Part shown: piece after piece, positions 1 through 8,609 of the stretch
Position numbering within the stretch: position 1 is the first letter of the stretch
Layout of the letters: each line of letters opens with the position of its first letter
Assembly: GCF_000282375.1 (NCBI RefSeq)
Contig: NZ_AKJK01000059.1
Coordinates: 1-64,000, forward strand
Source: Pseudomonas sp. GM50
GTDB taxonomy: Bacteria; Pseudomonadota; Gammaproteobacteria; Pseudomonadales; Pseudomonadaceae
Direction: 5' to 3'
Length of the DNA: 64,000 nt
Position numbers and translations under genes: made by a program
Notes under the pieces: model-generated
The model's database searches: none
Seen by the model: only the letters and a program-made list of their open reading frames with translations
What the model was told of the DNA's origin: nothing

Positions 1-30
1 GGAGCCGTAACCCCTGTGGGAGCGAGCCTT

Positions 31-161
31 TGTGGCGAGGGGGCTTGCCCCCGTTGGGTGGCGAAGCCGCCCCAAACCTGCGGCCCCGGTGTATCAGGTA
101 TACCGAGTGCGTTGGTTTTACGACTGCTGCGCAGCCGAACGGGGGCAAGCCCCCTCGCCAC
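31..161. repeat. REP pair (REPIN-like inverted repeat)
   Basis: Two copies of a REP palindrome of the GGCGAGGGGGCTTGCCCCC type lie in opposite orientation, at about 31-57 and 137-161, about 80 bases apart. The same element recurs at 6244-6381. The stretch 1-369 holds no convincing gene; the short reading frames across it are by-products of the GC-rich repeat. Confidence 0.85.
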
Positions 162-369
162 GCTGTTGCTCTTGCAAAAGGCGCCAAAAGCCCACGTTTA
201 TGGCAAACTTCGCGCCTATAAACGCCAGCCCCGCGGTTTTGAGCCTTCACGGGCCCGGGCGGATCGGAATAAAGCGATGCCAGGTTTGCGTCCGGACCTG
301 GAATAGACCCTTTGTGTGTTGGTACGTCGGTGCCAGCGCTTTCTGCCTGAACGGATTAGAGAAACGACC

Positions 370-1491
370 ATGCATAACGTCGTCATCAGCGGCACCGGCC
401 TGTACACCCCGGCCAACAGCATTTCCAATGAAGAGCTGGTGCAGTCTTTCAACGCTTACGTCGCGCTGTTCAACGCCGACAACGCCGAAGCCATCGCGCG
501 CGGCGAAATCCAGGCATTGACCGAATCCAGCGCAGCGTTTATCGAAAAAGCATCTGGCATCAAAAGCCGCTTTGTCATGGACAAGGACGGCATTCTCGAC
601 CCGCAACGCATGGCACCACGCTTGCCCGAGCGCTCGAATGACGAGTGGTCGGTGCTTTGCCAGATGGCCATCGGTGCGGCCGAGCAAGCCTTGCAGCGCG
701 CCGGCAAGACCGCCGCTGACATCGACGGTGTTATCGTCGCCTGCTCCAACCTGCAACGCGCCTATCCGGCCATCGCCATCGAAGTTCAGGAAGCGCTGGG
801 CATCCAGGGTTTCGGTTTTGACATGAACGTCGCCTGTTCCTCGGCGACTTTCGGCATCCAGGCTGCGGCCAACAGTGTGCAACTGGGCCAGGCTCGGGCG
901 ATCCTGATGGTCAACCCTGAAGTCTGCACCGGTCACCTGAATTTCCGCGACCGCGACAGCCACTTCATCTTCGGCGACGCCGCCACGGCGGTGATCATCG
1001 AGCGTGCGGATCTGGCGACGTCCAAGTACCAGTTCGACGTGGTCAGCACCAAACTGCTGACCAAGTTCTCCAACAACATCCGCAACAACTTCGGCTTCCT
1101 CAACCGCGCTGCGGAAGAGGGCATCGGTGCCCCCGACAAACTTTTCGTGCAGGAAGGCCGCAAGGTGTTCCGCGATGTCTGCCCGATGGTCGCCGAGCTG
1201 ATCGCCACGCACCTGGAAGAAAACCAGCTCAACGTCAGCGACGTGAAGCGCTTCTGGCTGCACCAGGCCAACCTCAGCATGAACCACTTGATCGTCAAGA
1301 AGCTGCTGGGCCGCGAAGCCACCGAAGAGGAAGCCCCGGTGATTCTCGACACCTATGCCAACACCAGTTCGGCCGGTTCGGTGATTTCGTTTCACAAGAA
1401 TCAGGACGATCTGGTCAGCGGTTCGCTGGCGGTACTCAGCTCGTTCGGCGCCGGTTACTCGATTGGCAGCGTGATTCTGCGCAAGCGCTGA
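370..1491 (+). CDS. beta-ketoacyl-ACP synthase III family protein
   Basis: A 373-residue thiolase-fold condensing enzyme of the KAS III type, which joins an acyl-CoA primer to malonyl-ACP in the cytoplasm. The catalytic Cys is about residue 156 in VACSSATFG, the His lies in WLHQANLSMN near residue 300, and the Asn lies in YANTSSAGS, so the Cys-His-Asn triad is complete. It is longer than housekeeping FabH (about 320) and carries an insertion near residues 25-90, as in PA3286 of P. aeruginosa, which feeds beta-oxidation products into fatty acid synthesis. The ATG at 370 is chosen because the fold begins at MHNVVISGTG; an upstream in-frame GTG adds non-conserved residues. The ECF sigma gene follows, as in PA3286-PA3285. 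Family is certain; substrate is inferred. Confidence 0.9.
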   Translation: MHNVVISGTGLYTPANSISNEELVQSFNAYVALFNADNAEAIARGEIQALTESSAAFIEKASGIKSRFVMDKDGILDPQRMAPRLPERSNDEWSVLCQMAIGAAEQALQRAGKTAADIDGVIVACSNLQRAYPAIAIEVQEALGIQGFGFDMNVACSSATFGIQAAANSVQLGQARAILMVNPEVCTGHLNFRDRDSHFIFGDAATAVIIERADLATSKYQFDVVSTKLLTKFSNNIRNNFGFLNRAAEEGIGAPDKLFVQEGRKVFRDVCPMVAELIATHLEENQLNVSDVKRFWLHQANLSMNHLIVKKLLGREATEEEAPVILDTYANTSSAGSVISFHKNQDDLVSGSLAVLSSFGAGYSIGSVILRKR

Positions 1492-1512
1492 ATTTGCCTG
1501 AAAAGACGCCTG

Positions 1513-1616
1513 AAAAGATCGCAGCCTGCGGCAGCTCCTACAGGATTGGATTTCAACCCGCTATCGTGGTTGGATACGATCGACATGTAGGAGCTGCCGA
1601 AGGCTGCGATCTTTTT
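1513..1616. repeat. REPIN-like inverted repeat
   Basis: Two inverted arms, AAGATCGCAGCCTGCGGCAG (about 1514-1540) and its near reverse complement ending in GGCTGCGATCTTT (about 1587-1616), are separated by about 45 bases. This is a different REP class from the GGCTTGCCC type elsewhere in the window. It lies between the KAS III and ECF sigma genes and may act as a transcript end or mRNA stabiliser. Confidence 0.75.
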
Positions 1617-1650
1617 CTTGTGTCCCCATTCATTCGGATAAGAGGCATCA

Positions 1651-2265
1651 ATGGCTGCCGCTGACGACGCTCAACTGCTCGAACGCCTGCTGGCGGGCGA
1701 GCAGAGGGCTTTCAAGGAACTGGTCAGCACTTACCAGAGCGCCATGCGCGCGGTGGCCTATGCCATCGTCGGCAACCGACACGTCGACGAAGTGGTACAG
1801 GATGCCTGGCTGTCGGTGGTGCGCAATCTCGGCGGGTTCGAGGGGCGTTCGAGCCTCAAGACCTGGCTGCTGACCATCACCGCCAACTCGGCGAAGAGCC
1901 GCTACAAGCTAAACCGCCGGGAAGTGCTGCTCGATGACCTGCCGTCGCCTCACGGCACGCTCGATGACGATCGTTTTTCATCCACTGATGGTCATTGGCT
2001 GGTGGCGCCATACGCCTGGCACCAGGACACGCCAGAGGCCTTGTTGACCGAAAACGAGCTGCGCGAATGTCTGGAGCACACGCTGCTCAGCCTGTCGGAA
2101 CTGCAAAGCAGTGTTTTGCTGTTACGCGAACGACAAGGGCTGGAGCTGGAAGAGATCTGTAATCTTCTGGAGATCTCGCTCTCCAATGTTCGTGTGCTGC
2201 TGCATCGGGCACGGTTGAAGGTCTTTGCGACCGTGGAGCATTTTGAGGAAACCGGCGAATGTTGA
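1651..2265 (+). CDS. ECF-subfamily RNA polymerase sigma factor
   Basis: A 204-residue group IV sigma-70 factor. Region 2 spans about residues 8-80, with the promoter-melting segment in DEVVQDAWLSVVRN and GRSSLKTWLLTITAN. A variable linker follows (about 90-130), then region 4 at about 140-195, with the helix-turn-helix LEEICNLLEISLSNVRVLLH. The start follows a good ribosome site (AAGAGG, five bases before ATG). The stop lies inside the next gene, which encodes a zinc-finger anti-sigma factor, so the two are translationally coupled. The pair corresponds in order and family to PA3285-PA3284 beside PA3286. The regulated genes cannot be read from the sequence; autoregulation and control of the neighbouring KAS III gene are plausible. 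Confidence 0.9.
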   Translation: MAAADDAQLLERLLAGEQRAFKELVSTYQSAMRAVAYAIVGNRHVDEVVQDAWLSVVRNLGGFEGRSSLKTWLLTITANSAKSRYKLNRREVLLDDLPSPHGTLDDDRFSSTDGHWLVAPYAWHQDTPEALLTENELRECLEHTLLSLSELQSSVLLLRERQGLELEEICNLLEISLSNVRVLLHRARLKVFATVEHFEETGEC

Positions 2266-2495
2266 CCTGCAAGGAACAAGTGGCGCGCTCCAGTGATTAT
2301 CTCGATGGCCAGTTGAGTTTTCGAGAGCGACTGATGGTGCGGCATCATTTGATGTTCTGCCCCAATTGCCGGCGGTTCATTCGGCAGATGCGGTTGATGC
2401 AGGCCACCCTGAAAGTGATGCCCGAGCCGCCTGTTCCTGATCTGGATGCGCTGGCTGAACGGCTTGCCAACGAACATCTGAAGAACAAACCGTAG
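2259..2495 (+). CDS. zf-HC2 family anti-sigma factor (short, soluble)
   Basis: A 78-residue protein with the anti-sigma zinc-binding pattern: an early Cys (residue 4, LTCKEQ), then HH at about 29-30 and CPNC at about 34-37, that is H-x3-C-x2-C. It overlaps the sigma gene by 7 bases. Unlike many anti-sigma factors it has no membrane segment after the zinc motif, so it should act in the cytoplasm by holding the ECF factor, possibly as a redox-sensitive ZAS domain. Residues 50-78 are a short charged tail. The family call is firm; the inducing signal is unknown. Confidence 0.85.
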   Translation: MLTCKEQVARSSDYLDGQLSFRERLMVRHHLMFCPNCRRFIRQMRLMQATLKVMPEPPVPDLDALAERLANEHLKNKP

Positions 2496-2600
2496 TTTTC
2501 CCGCCCGTAACATCCCCCTTCAGCCGCTCTGGTTTGCGGCTTGCAGCTGATCTTTTGCGGCTGTTTTTCTGTTATTTCAATTCGAAGTAAAAAAGTTCCC

Positions 2601-2618
2601 CTGTCATAAAATCTTTAT
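2601..2618 (+). promoter_or_regulatory. candidate Pho box upstream of the OprP-like porin
   Basis: CTGTCATAAAATCTTTAT: the first half is a perfect CTGTCAT 7-mer, while the second half (TCTTTAT), 11 bases on, matches the Pho box repeat at only three or four positions. It sits about 110 bases before the porin start. PhoB control of phosphate porins is established in P. aeruginosa; use of this degenerate site is inferred. Confidence 0.5.
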
Positions 2619-2727
2619 CTATCAGCAACCCGGCTGAAATACCCCGCCTCCAAGATTCCCTCCCAACACAAGCGGGCCAGACCCGCGTGTTTCCAAGCTA
2701 CAGACCACCAATTAGGGGAACTCTTCG

Positions 2728-4071
2728 ATGATCCGTAAGCACTTCGCCGGTTTTGCCGCCAGCGCATTGGCCATGGCAGTAACCGCCCAGGCTTTCGCTG
2801 GCACCGTCACCACTGACGGCGCCGATATCGTAGTCAAAACCAAGGGCGGCCTCGAAGTCGCCACCACCGATAAAGAATTCAGCTTCAAACTCGGCGGTCG
2901 CTTGCAGGCTGACTACAGCCAGTTCGATGGTGTCTACACCCGAAACGGCGATACCGCCGACGCTGCCTACATCCGTCGTGGCTTCCTGGAGCTGTCTGGT
3001 GTGCTGTACACGGATTGGGCTTACACCATCAACTACGACTTCTCCCACAACAGCGGTGATTCCGACAACGGTTACTTCGACGAAGCGTCGTTGGCCTACA
3101 ACGGCTTCAAACCGGTCTCGATCAAAGTCGGTCGTTTCGACCCGGACTTCGGCCTGGAAAAAGCCACCAGCTCCAAGTGGGTCACTGCGCCAGAACGCAA
3201 CATGGCGTACGACATGGTCGATTGGGCGAACAGCCACCAGAATGGCCTGGGCCTGCAAGCCTCCAGTACCTTCGCTGATTCGTTCTACGCTTCCGCCGGC
3301 GTGTTCAGCAAAGACACCGACGATACCGATGGCAACAGCGTTAAACAGGTCAACGGCCGCTTTGTATTCGCGCCGATGCATGACGCCGGCAACGTGCTGC
3401 ACTTCGGTGTGAACGTCGCGTCCCGTGATGTCTCCGACACCGCCTTCGATTCGCGTTATCGCACCCGCATGGGCATGCGTGGCGTTGAAACCCTCGGCGG
3501 CAACGATGCCGGTACCAACGGCAACCGTCCGGTGCTGGGCGGCAGTTCCACTTCGCCTGCCGGCTCTTATGACCGTGACGACGCTGTCGGCCTGGAAGCC
3601 GCATTCGCCATGGGCCCGGCCTCGATCCAGGGTGAATACATCACCCGCAAGACCAAGGCCGATGCCAGCAACGTTGAAGACATCAAGGGTCACGGTTTCT
3701 ACGTTCAGGGTGCCTACACCCTCACCGGCGAAGCCCGTGGCTATAAAGTCGGCAAGTTTGACGCAATCAAGCCAGCCAACAAGTCCATCGGCGCCTGGGA
3801 GCTGTTCTATCGTTACGACAGCCTGACCGTCGAAGACGACAACATCACCACTGCCAGCCTGACCCGCGATGTCGGCGATGCCGAAGCCAAGGTGCACACC
3901 CTGGGCGTCAACTGGTACGCCAACGAAGCGGTAAAAATCACTGGCGCCTACCTCAAGGCCAAGACGGACAACGTGACCAATGCCACAGCTGCCAGCGGTA
4001 CTACCCCAGCACGTCGCACGGGTGATGACAGCGGTGACGGCTTCGTGGTCCGCGCTCAATACGTGTTCTAA
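2728..4071 (+). CDS. OprP/OprO-family (phosphate-selective type) outer-membrane porin
   Basis: A 447-residue precursor with a signal peptide (residues 1-24, ending AQAFA) and a 16-strand beta-barrel of the OprO/OprP Pfam family. Typical segments are [16 protein letters not shown] near the N-terminus, [23 protein letters not shown], and an aromatic C-terminus (RAQYVF) as in porins that use the BAM machinery. These porins form trimeric anion channels for phosphate or polyphosphate. Whether this copy keeps the arginine ladder and lysines needed for phosphate selectivity was not resolved. A candidate Pho box lies upstream and a strong terminator follows. The gene is monocistronic. Confidence 0.88.
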   Translation: MIRKHFAGFAASALAMAVTAQAFAGTVTTDGADIVVKTKGGLEVATTDKEFSFKLGGRLQADYSQFDGVYTRNGDTADAAYIRRGFLELSGVLYTDWAYTINYDFSHNSGDSDNGYFDEASLAYNGFKPVSIKVGRFDPDFGLEKATSSKWVTAPERNMAYDMVDWANSHQNGLGLQASSTFADSFYASAGVFSKDTDDTDGNSVKQVNGRFVFAPMHDAGNVLHFGVNVASRDVSDTAFDSRYRTRMGMRGVETLGGNDAGTNGNRPVLGGSSTSPAGSYDRDDAVGLEAAFAMGPASIQGEYITRKTKADASNVEDIKGHGFYVQGAYTLTGEARGYKVGKFDAIKPANKSIGAWELFYRYDSLTVEDDNITTASLTRDVGDAEAKVHTLGVNWYANEAVKITGAYLKAKTDNVTNATAASGTTPARRTGDDSGDGFVVRAQYVF

Positions 4072-4126
4072 ATTGCAGTAAACGCTGTAAGAGCTCTTTC
4101 TTCATCCGTTAAAGCTCCTCTCGTTT

Positions 4127-4152
4127 AACCCCGCTTCGGCGGGGTTTTTTTT
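4127..4152 (+). terminator. rho-independent terminator of the porin gene
   Basis: AACCCCGC-TTC-GGCGGGGTT hairpin followed by a run of Ts, 56 bases after the porin stop. Confidence 0.92.
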
Positions 4153-4220
4153 GTTTCGGGTTAGGCAATCAGATAAGCGATACTCCTCCCATCTGTAGGA
4201 AATGATGGTCGGGGATACTG

Positions 4221-5345
4221 ATGCCGCTGCAACGTCTGGAAAGTCTGTCCGAAATCGCGCCGCACACCTGGGACGCGCTGGTGCCGGAAACTCAGCCGTT
4301 TCTGCGCCATGCCTTTCTGAGTGCGCTGGAAGACAGCGCCAGCCTCGGCCCGCATTCCGGCTGGCAGCCCGAGCATCTGTTGCATGTTGAAGGCGATCGT
4401 CTGATCGCCGCACTGCCCAGTTACCGCAAATGGCATTCCTACGGCGAGTACGTGTTCGACCATGGCTGGGCCGAAGCCTGTGAGCGTGCCGGCATCGACT
4501 ACTACCCCAAGTTGTTGACGGCGGTGCCGTTCAGCCCGGTCAGCGGGCCGCGATTGCTGGCGGCGACGATCGAGGACGGTTTCGAACTCCTGCAAAGCCT
4601 GCCGGGTTACCTTGAGATCGAAGGACTCTCCAGCGCCCATATCAACTTCACCGATCCATTCACCGACGCGGCATTGGCCGAACAACCTGGCTGGTTGCAG
4701 CGCATTGGCTGTCAGTATCACTGGCAGAATCGCGGCTATCGGGATTTTCAGGACTTCCTCGACGCCCTCAGTTCGCGCAAGCGCAAGCAAATGCGCAAGG
4801 AGCGTGAGCAAGTGGCCGGGCAGGGCATCGACTTCGAATGGCTGGAAGGGCGGCAACTGGATCAGGCGCAGTGGGACTTTGTGTATGCCTGCTACGCCAA
4901 TACCTACGCGGTGCGTCGGCAAGCGCCGTACCTGACGCGGGAATTTTTCAGTCTGCTGGCCGAGCGCATGCCGGAATCGATTCGTGTGGTTTTGGCCAAA
5001 CAAGGCTCACGACCGGTGGCCATGGCCTTCAGTCTGGTCGGAGGCGACAGCTTTTACGGTCGTTACTGGGGCTGCCTGGCAGAGTTTGATCGCCTGCATT
5101 TCGAGACCTGTTTCTATCAAGGCATGGACTACGCGATTGCCAACGGCTTTCAACGTTTTGACGCCGGCGCTCAGGGCGAGCACAAGTTGATTCGTGGCTT
5201 TGAGCCGGTGATCACCCATTCCTGGCATTACCTGCGCCATCCGGGCTTGAAGTCGGCGGTGAAAGACTTCCTTGAGCGCGAACGTGTCGGGGTCATGGGG
5301 TATGCAGAAGAAGCGAAAACCGCCTTGCCTTACCGGCAAGGCTGA
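4221..5345 (+). CDS. FemAB-like GNAT-fold acyltransferase (DUF482 / peptidogalycan biosynthesis family)
   Basis: A 374-residue cytoplasmic protein of the FemAB-like family (Pfam 'Peptidogalycan_biosysnthesis'), built of two tandem GNAT-type folds. Diagnostic stretches are PFSPVSGPRLL (about 100), LSSRKRKQMRKEREQV (about 190), FSLVGGDSFYGRYWGC (about 270) and FDAGAQGEHKLIRGFEP (about 310). Members are thought to move aminoacyl or acyl groups, but the substrate in pseudomonads is not known. The ATG at 4221 follows GGGGAT. The coding end forms the hairpin GCCTTGCC/GGCAAGGC (5322-5342), which may help end transcription towards the convergent aquaporin gene. Confidence 0.82.
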   Translation: MPLQRLESLSEIAPHTWDALVPETQPFLRHAFLSALEDSASLGPHSGWQPEHLLHVEGDRLIAALPSYRKWHSYGEYVFDHGWAEACERAGIDYYPKLLTAVPFSPVSGPRLLAATIEDGFELLQSLPGYLEIEGLSSAHINFTDPFTDAALAEQPGWLQRIGCQYHWQNRGYRDFQDFLDALSSRKRKQMRKEREQVAGQGIDFEWLEGRQLDQAQWDFVYACYANTYAVRRQAPYLTREFFSLLAERMPESIRVVLAKQGSRPVAMAFSLVGGDSFYGRYWGCLAEFDRLHFETCFYQGMDYAIANGFQRFDAGAQGEHKLIRGFEPVITHSWHYLRHPGLKSAVKDFLERERVGVMGYAEEAKTALPYRQG

Positions 5346-5365
5346 TCTTCGCGTTATGTCCCTTG

Positions 5366-6064
5366 TCAGCTGTCTTCTTTGCCCAGCCAGCGATACATCA
5401 CACCGCCGATGACCGCACCCAGAATCGGCGCCAGCCAGAACAGCCACAGTTGTTGAATCGCCCAACCGCCGACAATCAGCGCCGGGCCCGTGCTGCGGGC
5501 CGGGTTGACCGAGGTGTTGGTGACCGGAATCGAGATCAGGTGGATCAGGGTCAGCGCCAGGCCGATGGCGATGGGCGCCAGCCCGGCCGGGGCGCGTTTG
5601 TCGGTGGAGCCGAGAATGATCAGGATGAACATGGCGGTCATCACCAGTTCACTGACAAACCCCGCCGCCATCGAGTAGCCGCCGGGCGAGTGTTCGCCAT
5701 AGCCATTGGATGCAAGGCCGCTGGCCAGTTCGAAGCCGGGTTTGCCGCTGGCGATGAAGTACAGCAGAGCCGCTGCGATGATCCCGCCAATCACTTGGGC
5801 GATGATGTAGGCGGGCAGTTCTTTGGCCGGGAATCGTCCGCCGACGACCAGCCCGACCGACACCGCAGGGTTGAGATGGCAGCCCGAAATGTGGCCGATG
5901 GCGAAGGCCATCGTCAGCACCGTCAAACCGAATGCCAGGGACACTCCCAGCAAACCGATCCCCACGTTTGGAAACGCCGCCGCCAGGACCGCACTGCCGC
6001 ACCCCCCTAACACCAACCAGAACGTTCCCACCAATTCTGTAGCCGAGCGTTTGAACAAAGACAT
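5366..6064 (-). CDS. aqpZ: aquaporin Z
   Basis: A 232-residue inner-membrane water channel, almost the size of E. coli AqpZ (231). It has six membrane segments and both NPA half-helices: HLNPAVSVG near residue 62 and [11 protein letters not shown] near residue 185. The Arg after the second NPA is the selectivity-filter residue. The start is placed at the ATG at 6064 (MSLFKRS), where family homology begins; an in-frame ATG at 6103 adds 13 residues without homology. It is convergent with the FemAB-like gene and has no operon partner. Confidence 0.93.
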   Translation of the reverse strand: MSLFKRSATELVGTFWLVLGGCGSAVLAAAFPNVGIGLLGVSLAFGLTVLTMAFAIGHISGCHLNPAVSVGLVVGGRFPAKELPAYIIAQVIGGIIAAALLYFIASGKPGFELASGLASNGYGEHSPGGYSMAAGFVSELVMTAMFILIILGSTDKRAPAGLAPIAIGLALTLIHLISIPVTNTSVNPARSTGPALIVGGWAIQQLWLFWLAPILGAVIGGVMYRWLGKEDS

Positions 6065-6243
6065 AGCGAATTTCCCTGTCGAGATAACACTGTCGTTGTG
6101 CATCCGGCAGATGGACTACAGAACCATCTCCAGAACCTTGGCTGAGTACAGCAGGGTTTTTATGAAATTCCAGTGACCATAAAAACCGCCAGAGCCTGTG
6201 CCTAAAGGGTTATGGCGGTTCGCCGACCTAATATGTGCGGGCT

Positions 6244-6381
6244 CATGTGGCGAGGGGGCTTGCCCCCGTTCGGCTGCGAAGCAGTCGCAAATCCGGCGTA
6301 TGCGGTATGCCTGGCAGAACGAGGGGTGCAGGTTTTAGGACTGCTTCGCAGTCCAACGGGGGCAAGCCCCCTCGCCACATG
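6244..6381. repeat. REPIN with 27-base perfect arms
   Basis: Arms at 6244-6270 and 6355-6381 (CATGTGGCGAGGGGGCTTGC and onwards) are perfect inverted copies over 27 bases. Inside them lie inner hairpins built on GACTGCTTCGCAGTC. Same family as 31-161. It occupies the space between aqpZ and the flavoprotein gene. Confidence 0.9.
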
Positions 6382-6411
6382 AGTCTGTTCCCACAGTGGC
6401 TAGTCATCGTG

Positions 6412-7017
6412 TCAGTAGAGACTGTCACGCACTCTCGCCGGTGCTTCCCGGTCATACGCTTCGGCATCGAACTGCCCGTCGTTCAGGCGCTTGTGAAACG
6501 CCCCGGCGGTCGGCAGGGCAGAGCGTTCGAGGTGTTTGTGCGGGTTCCACAAATCCGAACGCACAATCGCTTTCGAGCAGTGAAAATACGCTGCTTGCAC
6601 CGTCACCAGCATCACCGTGCGCGCCGGTTTGCCATTGACCGCAAAACTTTCCAGCAACCCGGGATCGGCGCTGATCTGCGCCGTGCCGTTGACCCGCAAC
6701 GTCTCGCCAATTCCCGGGATGATGAACAGCAGCGATACCCGCGAATCGAGCACGACATTGCGTAGCGTGTCGATGCGGTTGTTGCCCGGTCGATCCGGAA
6801 TCGCCAGCGTGCGTTCGTCGACGATCCGCACGAAACCCGGCGTATCGCCACGCGGCGAACCGTCCATGCCGTCGGGGCCGACCGAGCTGATAATCACCAG
6901 TGGCGAGGCGCGGACCATCGCCTGATAGTCCTCGTTCAGAAACGGGATCTGCTTGCGCACCGCGCGGTCATGGGGCAGGCCGTAGATCGCTTCCAGCGCT
7001 TCGATTGAATTCAACAT
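6412..7017 (-). CDS. pyridoxamine 5'-phosphate oxidase-like FMN-binding protein (MSMEG_1061 type)
   Basis: A 201-residue split-barrel flavoprotein. The conserved core PLVIISSVGPDGMDGSPRGD (about 38-57), the FMN-phosphate contact region PGNNRIDTLRNVV (about 77-89) and the tail YFHCSKAIVRSDLW (about 145) place it in the PPOX-type family related to MSMEG_1061. Such proteins bind FMN or F420 and reduce or sense small molecules; this one's substrate is unknown. It lies 18 bases after the GNAT gene on the same strand, so the two probably share a transcript. Confidence 0.82.
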   Translation of the reverse strand: MLNSIEALEAIYGLPHDRAVRKQIPFLNEDYQAMVRASPLVIISSVGPDGMDGSPRGDTPGFVRIVDERTLAIPDRPGNNRIDTLRNVVLDSRVSLLFIIPGIGETLRVNGTAQISADPGLLESFAVNGKPARTVMLVTVQAAYFHCSKAIVRSDLWNPHKHLERSALPTAGAFHKRLNDGQFDAEAYDREAPARVRDSLY

Positions 7018-7035
7018 CGTTCATCCCTCTACGAA

Positions 7036-7521
7036 TCAGAAAACCAGCCCCATCCGCCGTTCGTAACCGATCCGGCCCTTGTACGCTTCGCCGCTGTCGA
7101 CAAAGCCAAATTTGGCATACAGCGCGATGGCCGACTCATTGTCCGCATCCACCGACAACTCCAGCCCTTTGATTTCCGGCCAGGCCTGGCGCGCAACCTC
7201 GGGCAGGGCTTGCAGGCAGGCTTTGCCATAGCCTTTGCCCTGGGCGCGGCGATCGACTTGCAGGGCGTGCAGGGTGGCGCTGTGTTCATCGGCCCAGGCC
7301 GGCAACACCGGCGGGCGCTTGAGCAGCAGGAAAGCCACCGGAACATCCTCCACCAATAGCGCAAATCCTTTGACGCCAGGGCCTGGCTTGGACAGCAAAG
7401 TGTGCAACGCACCATGAATGTCGCCGGAGAATTTGATCTGTTCGGCGTGGATTTCGATGGCCTCGACCTGTTGGCGCTGCAGGGCGTTCAGGCTTTCGTA
7501 AGGCACGAGTCGGGCAGTCAC
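7036..7521 (-). CDS. GNAT family N-acetyltransferase
   Basis: A small cytoplasmic acetyl-CoA-dependent transferase. The acetyl-CoA binding segment is VDRRAQGKGYGKACLQAL, a classic Q/R-x-x-G-x-G/A loop, followed by the ADNESAIALYAKFGFVDSGE motif typical of amino-group acetylases. The start is set at the GTG at 7521 (161 residues) because AAGGA lies seven bases upstream and the fold begins at TARLVPYESL; an ATG at 7578 would add 19 unsupported residues. It is co-directional with the flavoprotein gene downstream. The substrate cannot be predicted. Confidence 0.82.
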   Translation of the reverse strand: MTARLVPYESLNALQRQQVEAIEIHAEQIKFSGDIHGALHTLLSKPGPGVKGFALLVEDVPVAFLLLKRPPVLPAWADEHSATLHALQVDRRAQGKGYGKACLQALPEVARQAWPEIKGLELSVDADNESAIALYAKFGFVDSGEAYKGRIGYERRMGLVF

Positions 7522-7661
7522 TGGAGGGTCCTTTTTCCAACGGAAATGAACCTCGGATTCTAGCGAATTTGCCCCCATGGATTATTTTTATTTCGGCTGT
7601 CGATTTGGCATTTCGCCAGACGACTAAGGGTGTCTTCAACAAAAAATCACGGAGAACCATC

Positions 7662-8087
7662 ATGAATGCTCAAACACAAATCCATAACCTGATCGAGAAC
7701 TACCGCCAGGCGGTCATCGCCAAGGACGTGGAAAAGGTCATGGCCCTGTACGCAGACGACATCGTTTCCTTCGATGCGGTCAAAGCCCTGCAATTCAAGG
7801 GCAAGGCGGCCTACCGTGCGCATTGGCAGGAATGCATGGAGATGTGCCCGGGCCCGCACATTTTCGAGTTCCACGAGATCGACATCGTGCCGTCGCAGGA
7901 GATCGCTTTCGCGCACTGGCTGGCGCATTGCGGCGGCACCAATGAAAAGGGTGAAACCCAGGCCTGCTGGATGCGCGTCACCGCCTGCTACCGCCAGGAA
8001 GCGGGGCTATGGCAGATCGTCCACGAACACTGGTCGGCGCCGTTCGACATGACAAGCGGCGCGGCACTGTTCAACCTGGAACCCTGA
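7662..8087 (+). CDS. SnoaL-like / nuclear transport factor 2 family protein
   Basis: A 141-residue alpha+beta barrel protein of the NTF2 superfamily (SnoaL/DUF4440-like). It shows the usual opening helix (IHNLIENYRQAVIAKDVEKVMALYADDI), a central FHEIDIVPSQEIAFAHW strand pair and the closing WQIVHEHWSAPFD. The ATG at 7662 has CGGAGAA just upstream. Proteins of this kind often sit beside YCII/DGPF and ECF42 genes as putative small-molecule enzymes, and the YCII and ECF genes follow within 600 bases here. Its function is unknown. Confidence 0.82.
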   Translation: MNAQTQIHNLIENYRQAVIAKDVEKVMALYADDIVSFDAVKALQFKGKAAYRAHWQECMEMCPGPHIFEFHEIDIVPSQEIAFAHWLAHCGGTNEKGETQACWMRVTACYRQEAGLWQIVHEHWSAPFDMTSGAALFNLEP

Positions 8088-8187
8088 TCGTCGGGCTGAT
8101 CGTCGGGAAAGGGCGCCAAAATGCCAATCCGCAGCCATAGTTGATCCGTTCGATCAGGGTACAGTCCCCAAGAAATGGAGAGCCCCC

Positions 8188-8532
8188 ATGAAGTATTTAT
8201 GCCTGGTCTACAGCAACGAGCACGAATTGCACTCGCTGCCAGAAAGCCCCAATGACGCCGAGTGCATGGCGTACGCCGAGTCGATCCAGGGCAGCGGCCG
8301 GATGCTCGCCGCCGAAGCGCTGGAGTCGGTGCAGACCGCGACCACCGTGCGCATGCGCAACGGCAAAATGTCGGTCACCGATGGCCCGTTCGCTGAAACC
8401 AAGGAGCAGTTGGCCGGCTTCTACCTGATCGATGCCAAGGACCTCAATGAAGCCATCCAGGTCGCCGGCAACATCCCGGCGGCCCGGGTCGGCTGTGTCG
8501 AGGTGCGGCCCGTTCGCCAGCTCAATCCCTGA
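8188..8532 (+). CDS. YCII/DGPF domain protein (ECF42-associated)
   Basis: A 114-residue YCII-related protein with the hallmark DGPFAETKEQLAGFYLIDAK (about residues 68-87). These proteins have a ferredoxin-like barrel with a conserved His-Asp pair, and their genes are typically next to ECF42 sigma factors. A GGAG site lies upstream of the ATG. The genetic link to the ECF42 gene at 8609 is the best clue to function: such pairs have been tied to stress responses, but no reaction is established. Confidence 0.87.
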   Translation: MKYLCLVYSNEHELHSLPESPNDAECMAYAESIQGSGRMLAAEALESVQTATTVRMRNGKMSVTDGPFAETKEQLAGFYLIDAKDLNEAIQVAGNIPAARVGCVEVRPVRQLNP

Positions 8533-8558
8533 ATAACCATCACGACAGGAGTTCTTTC

Positions 8559-8609
8559 ATGAGTCCGCAACCCGTGCAACGAAAGCCCGCTGAAGGCATG
8601 CCGGACTGA
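8559..8609 (+). CDS. possible 16-codon leader peptide coupled to the ECF42 gene
   Basis: ATG at 8559 preceded by ACAGGAG at ideal spacing, then 16 codons (MSPQPVQRKPAEGMPD). Its TGA overlaps the A of the sigma factor ATG. The sigma gene has no good ribosome site of its own, so reading of this leader may deliver ribosomes to it. It could also be a remnant of a deleted gene. Confidence 0.45.
   Translation: MSPQPVQRKPAEGMPD

Noticed and set aside
1..320. Overlapping short frames at the left edge
   Set aside because: They are generated by the REP palindromes and have no protein-like features.
2698..4059. 453-codon minus-strand frame opposite the porin gene
   Set aside because: Shadow of the GC-rich porin coding strand; no domain, and low-complexity Val/Gly/Ala composition.
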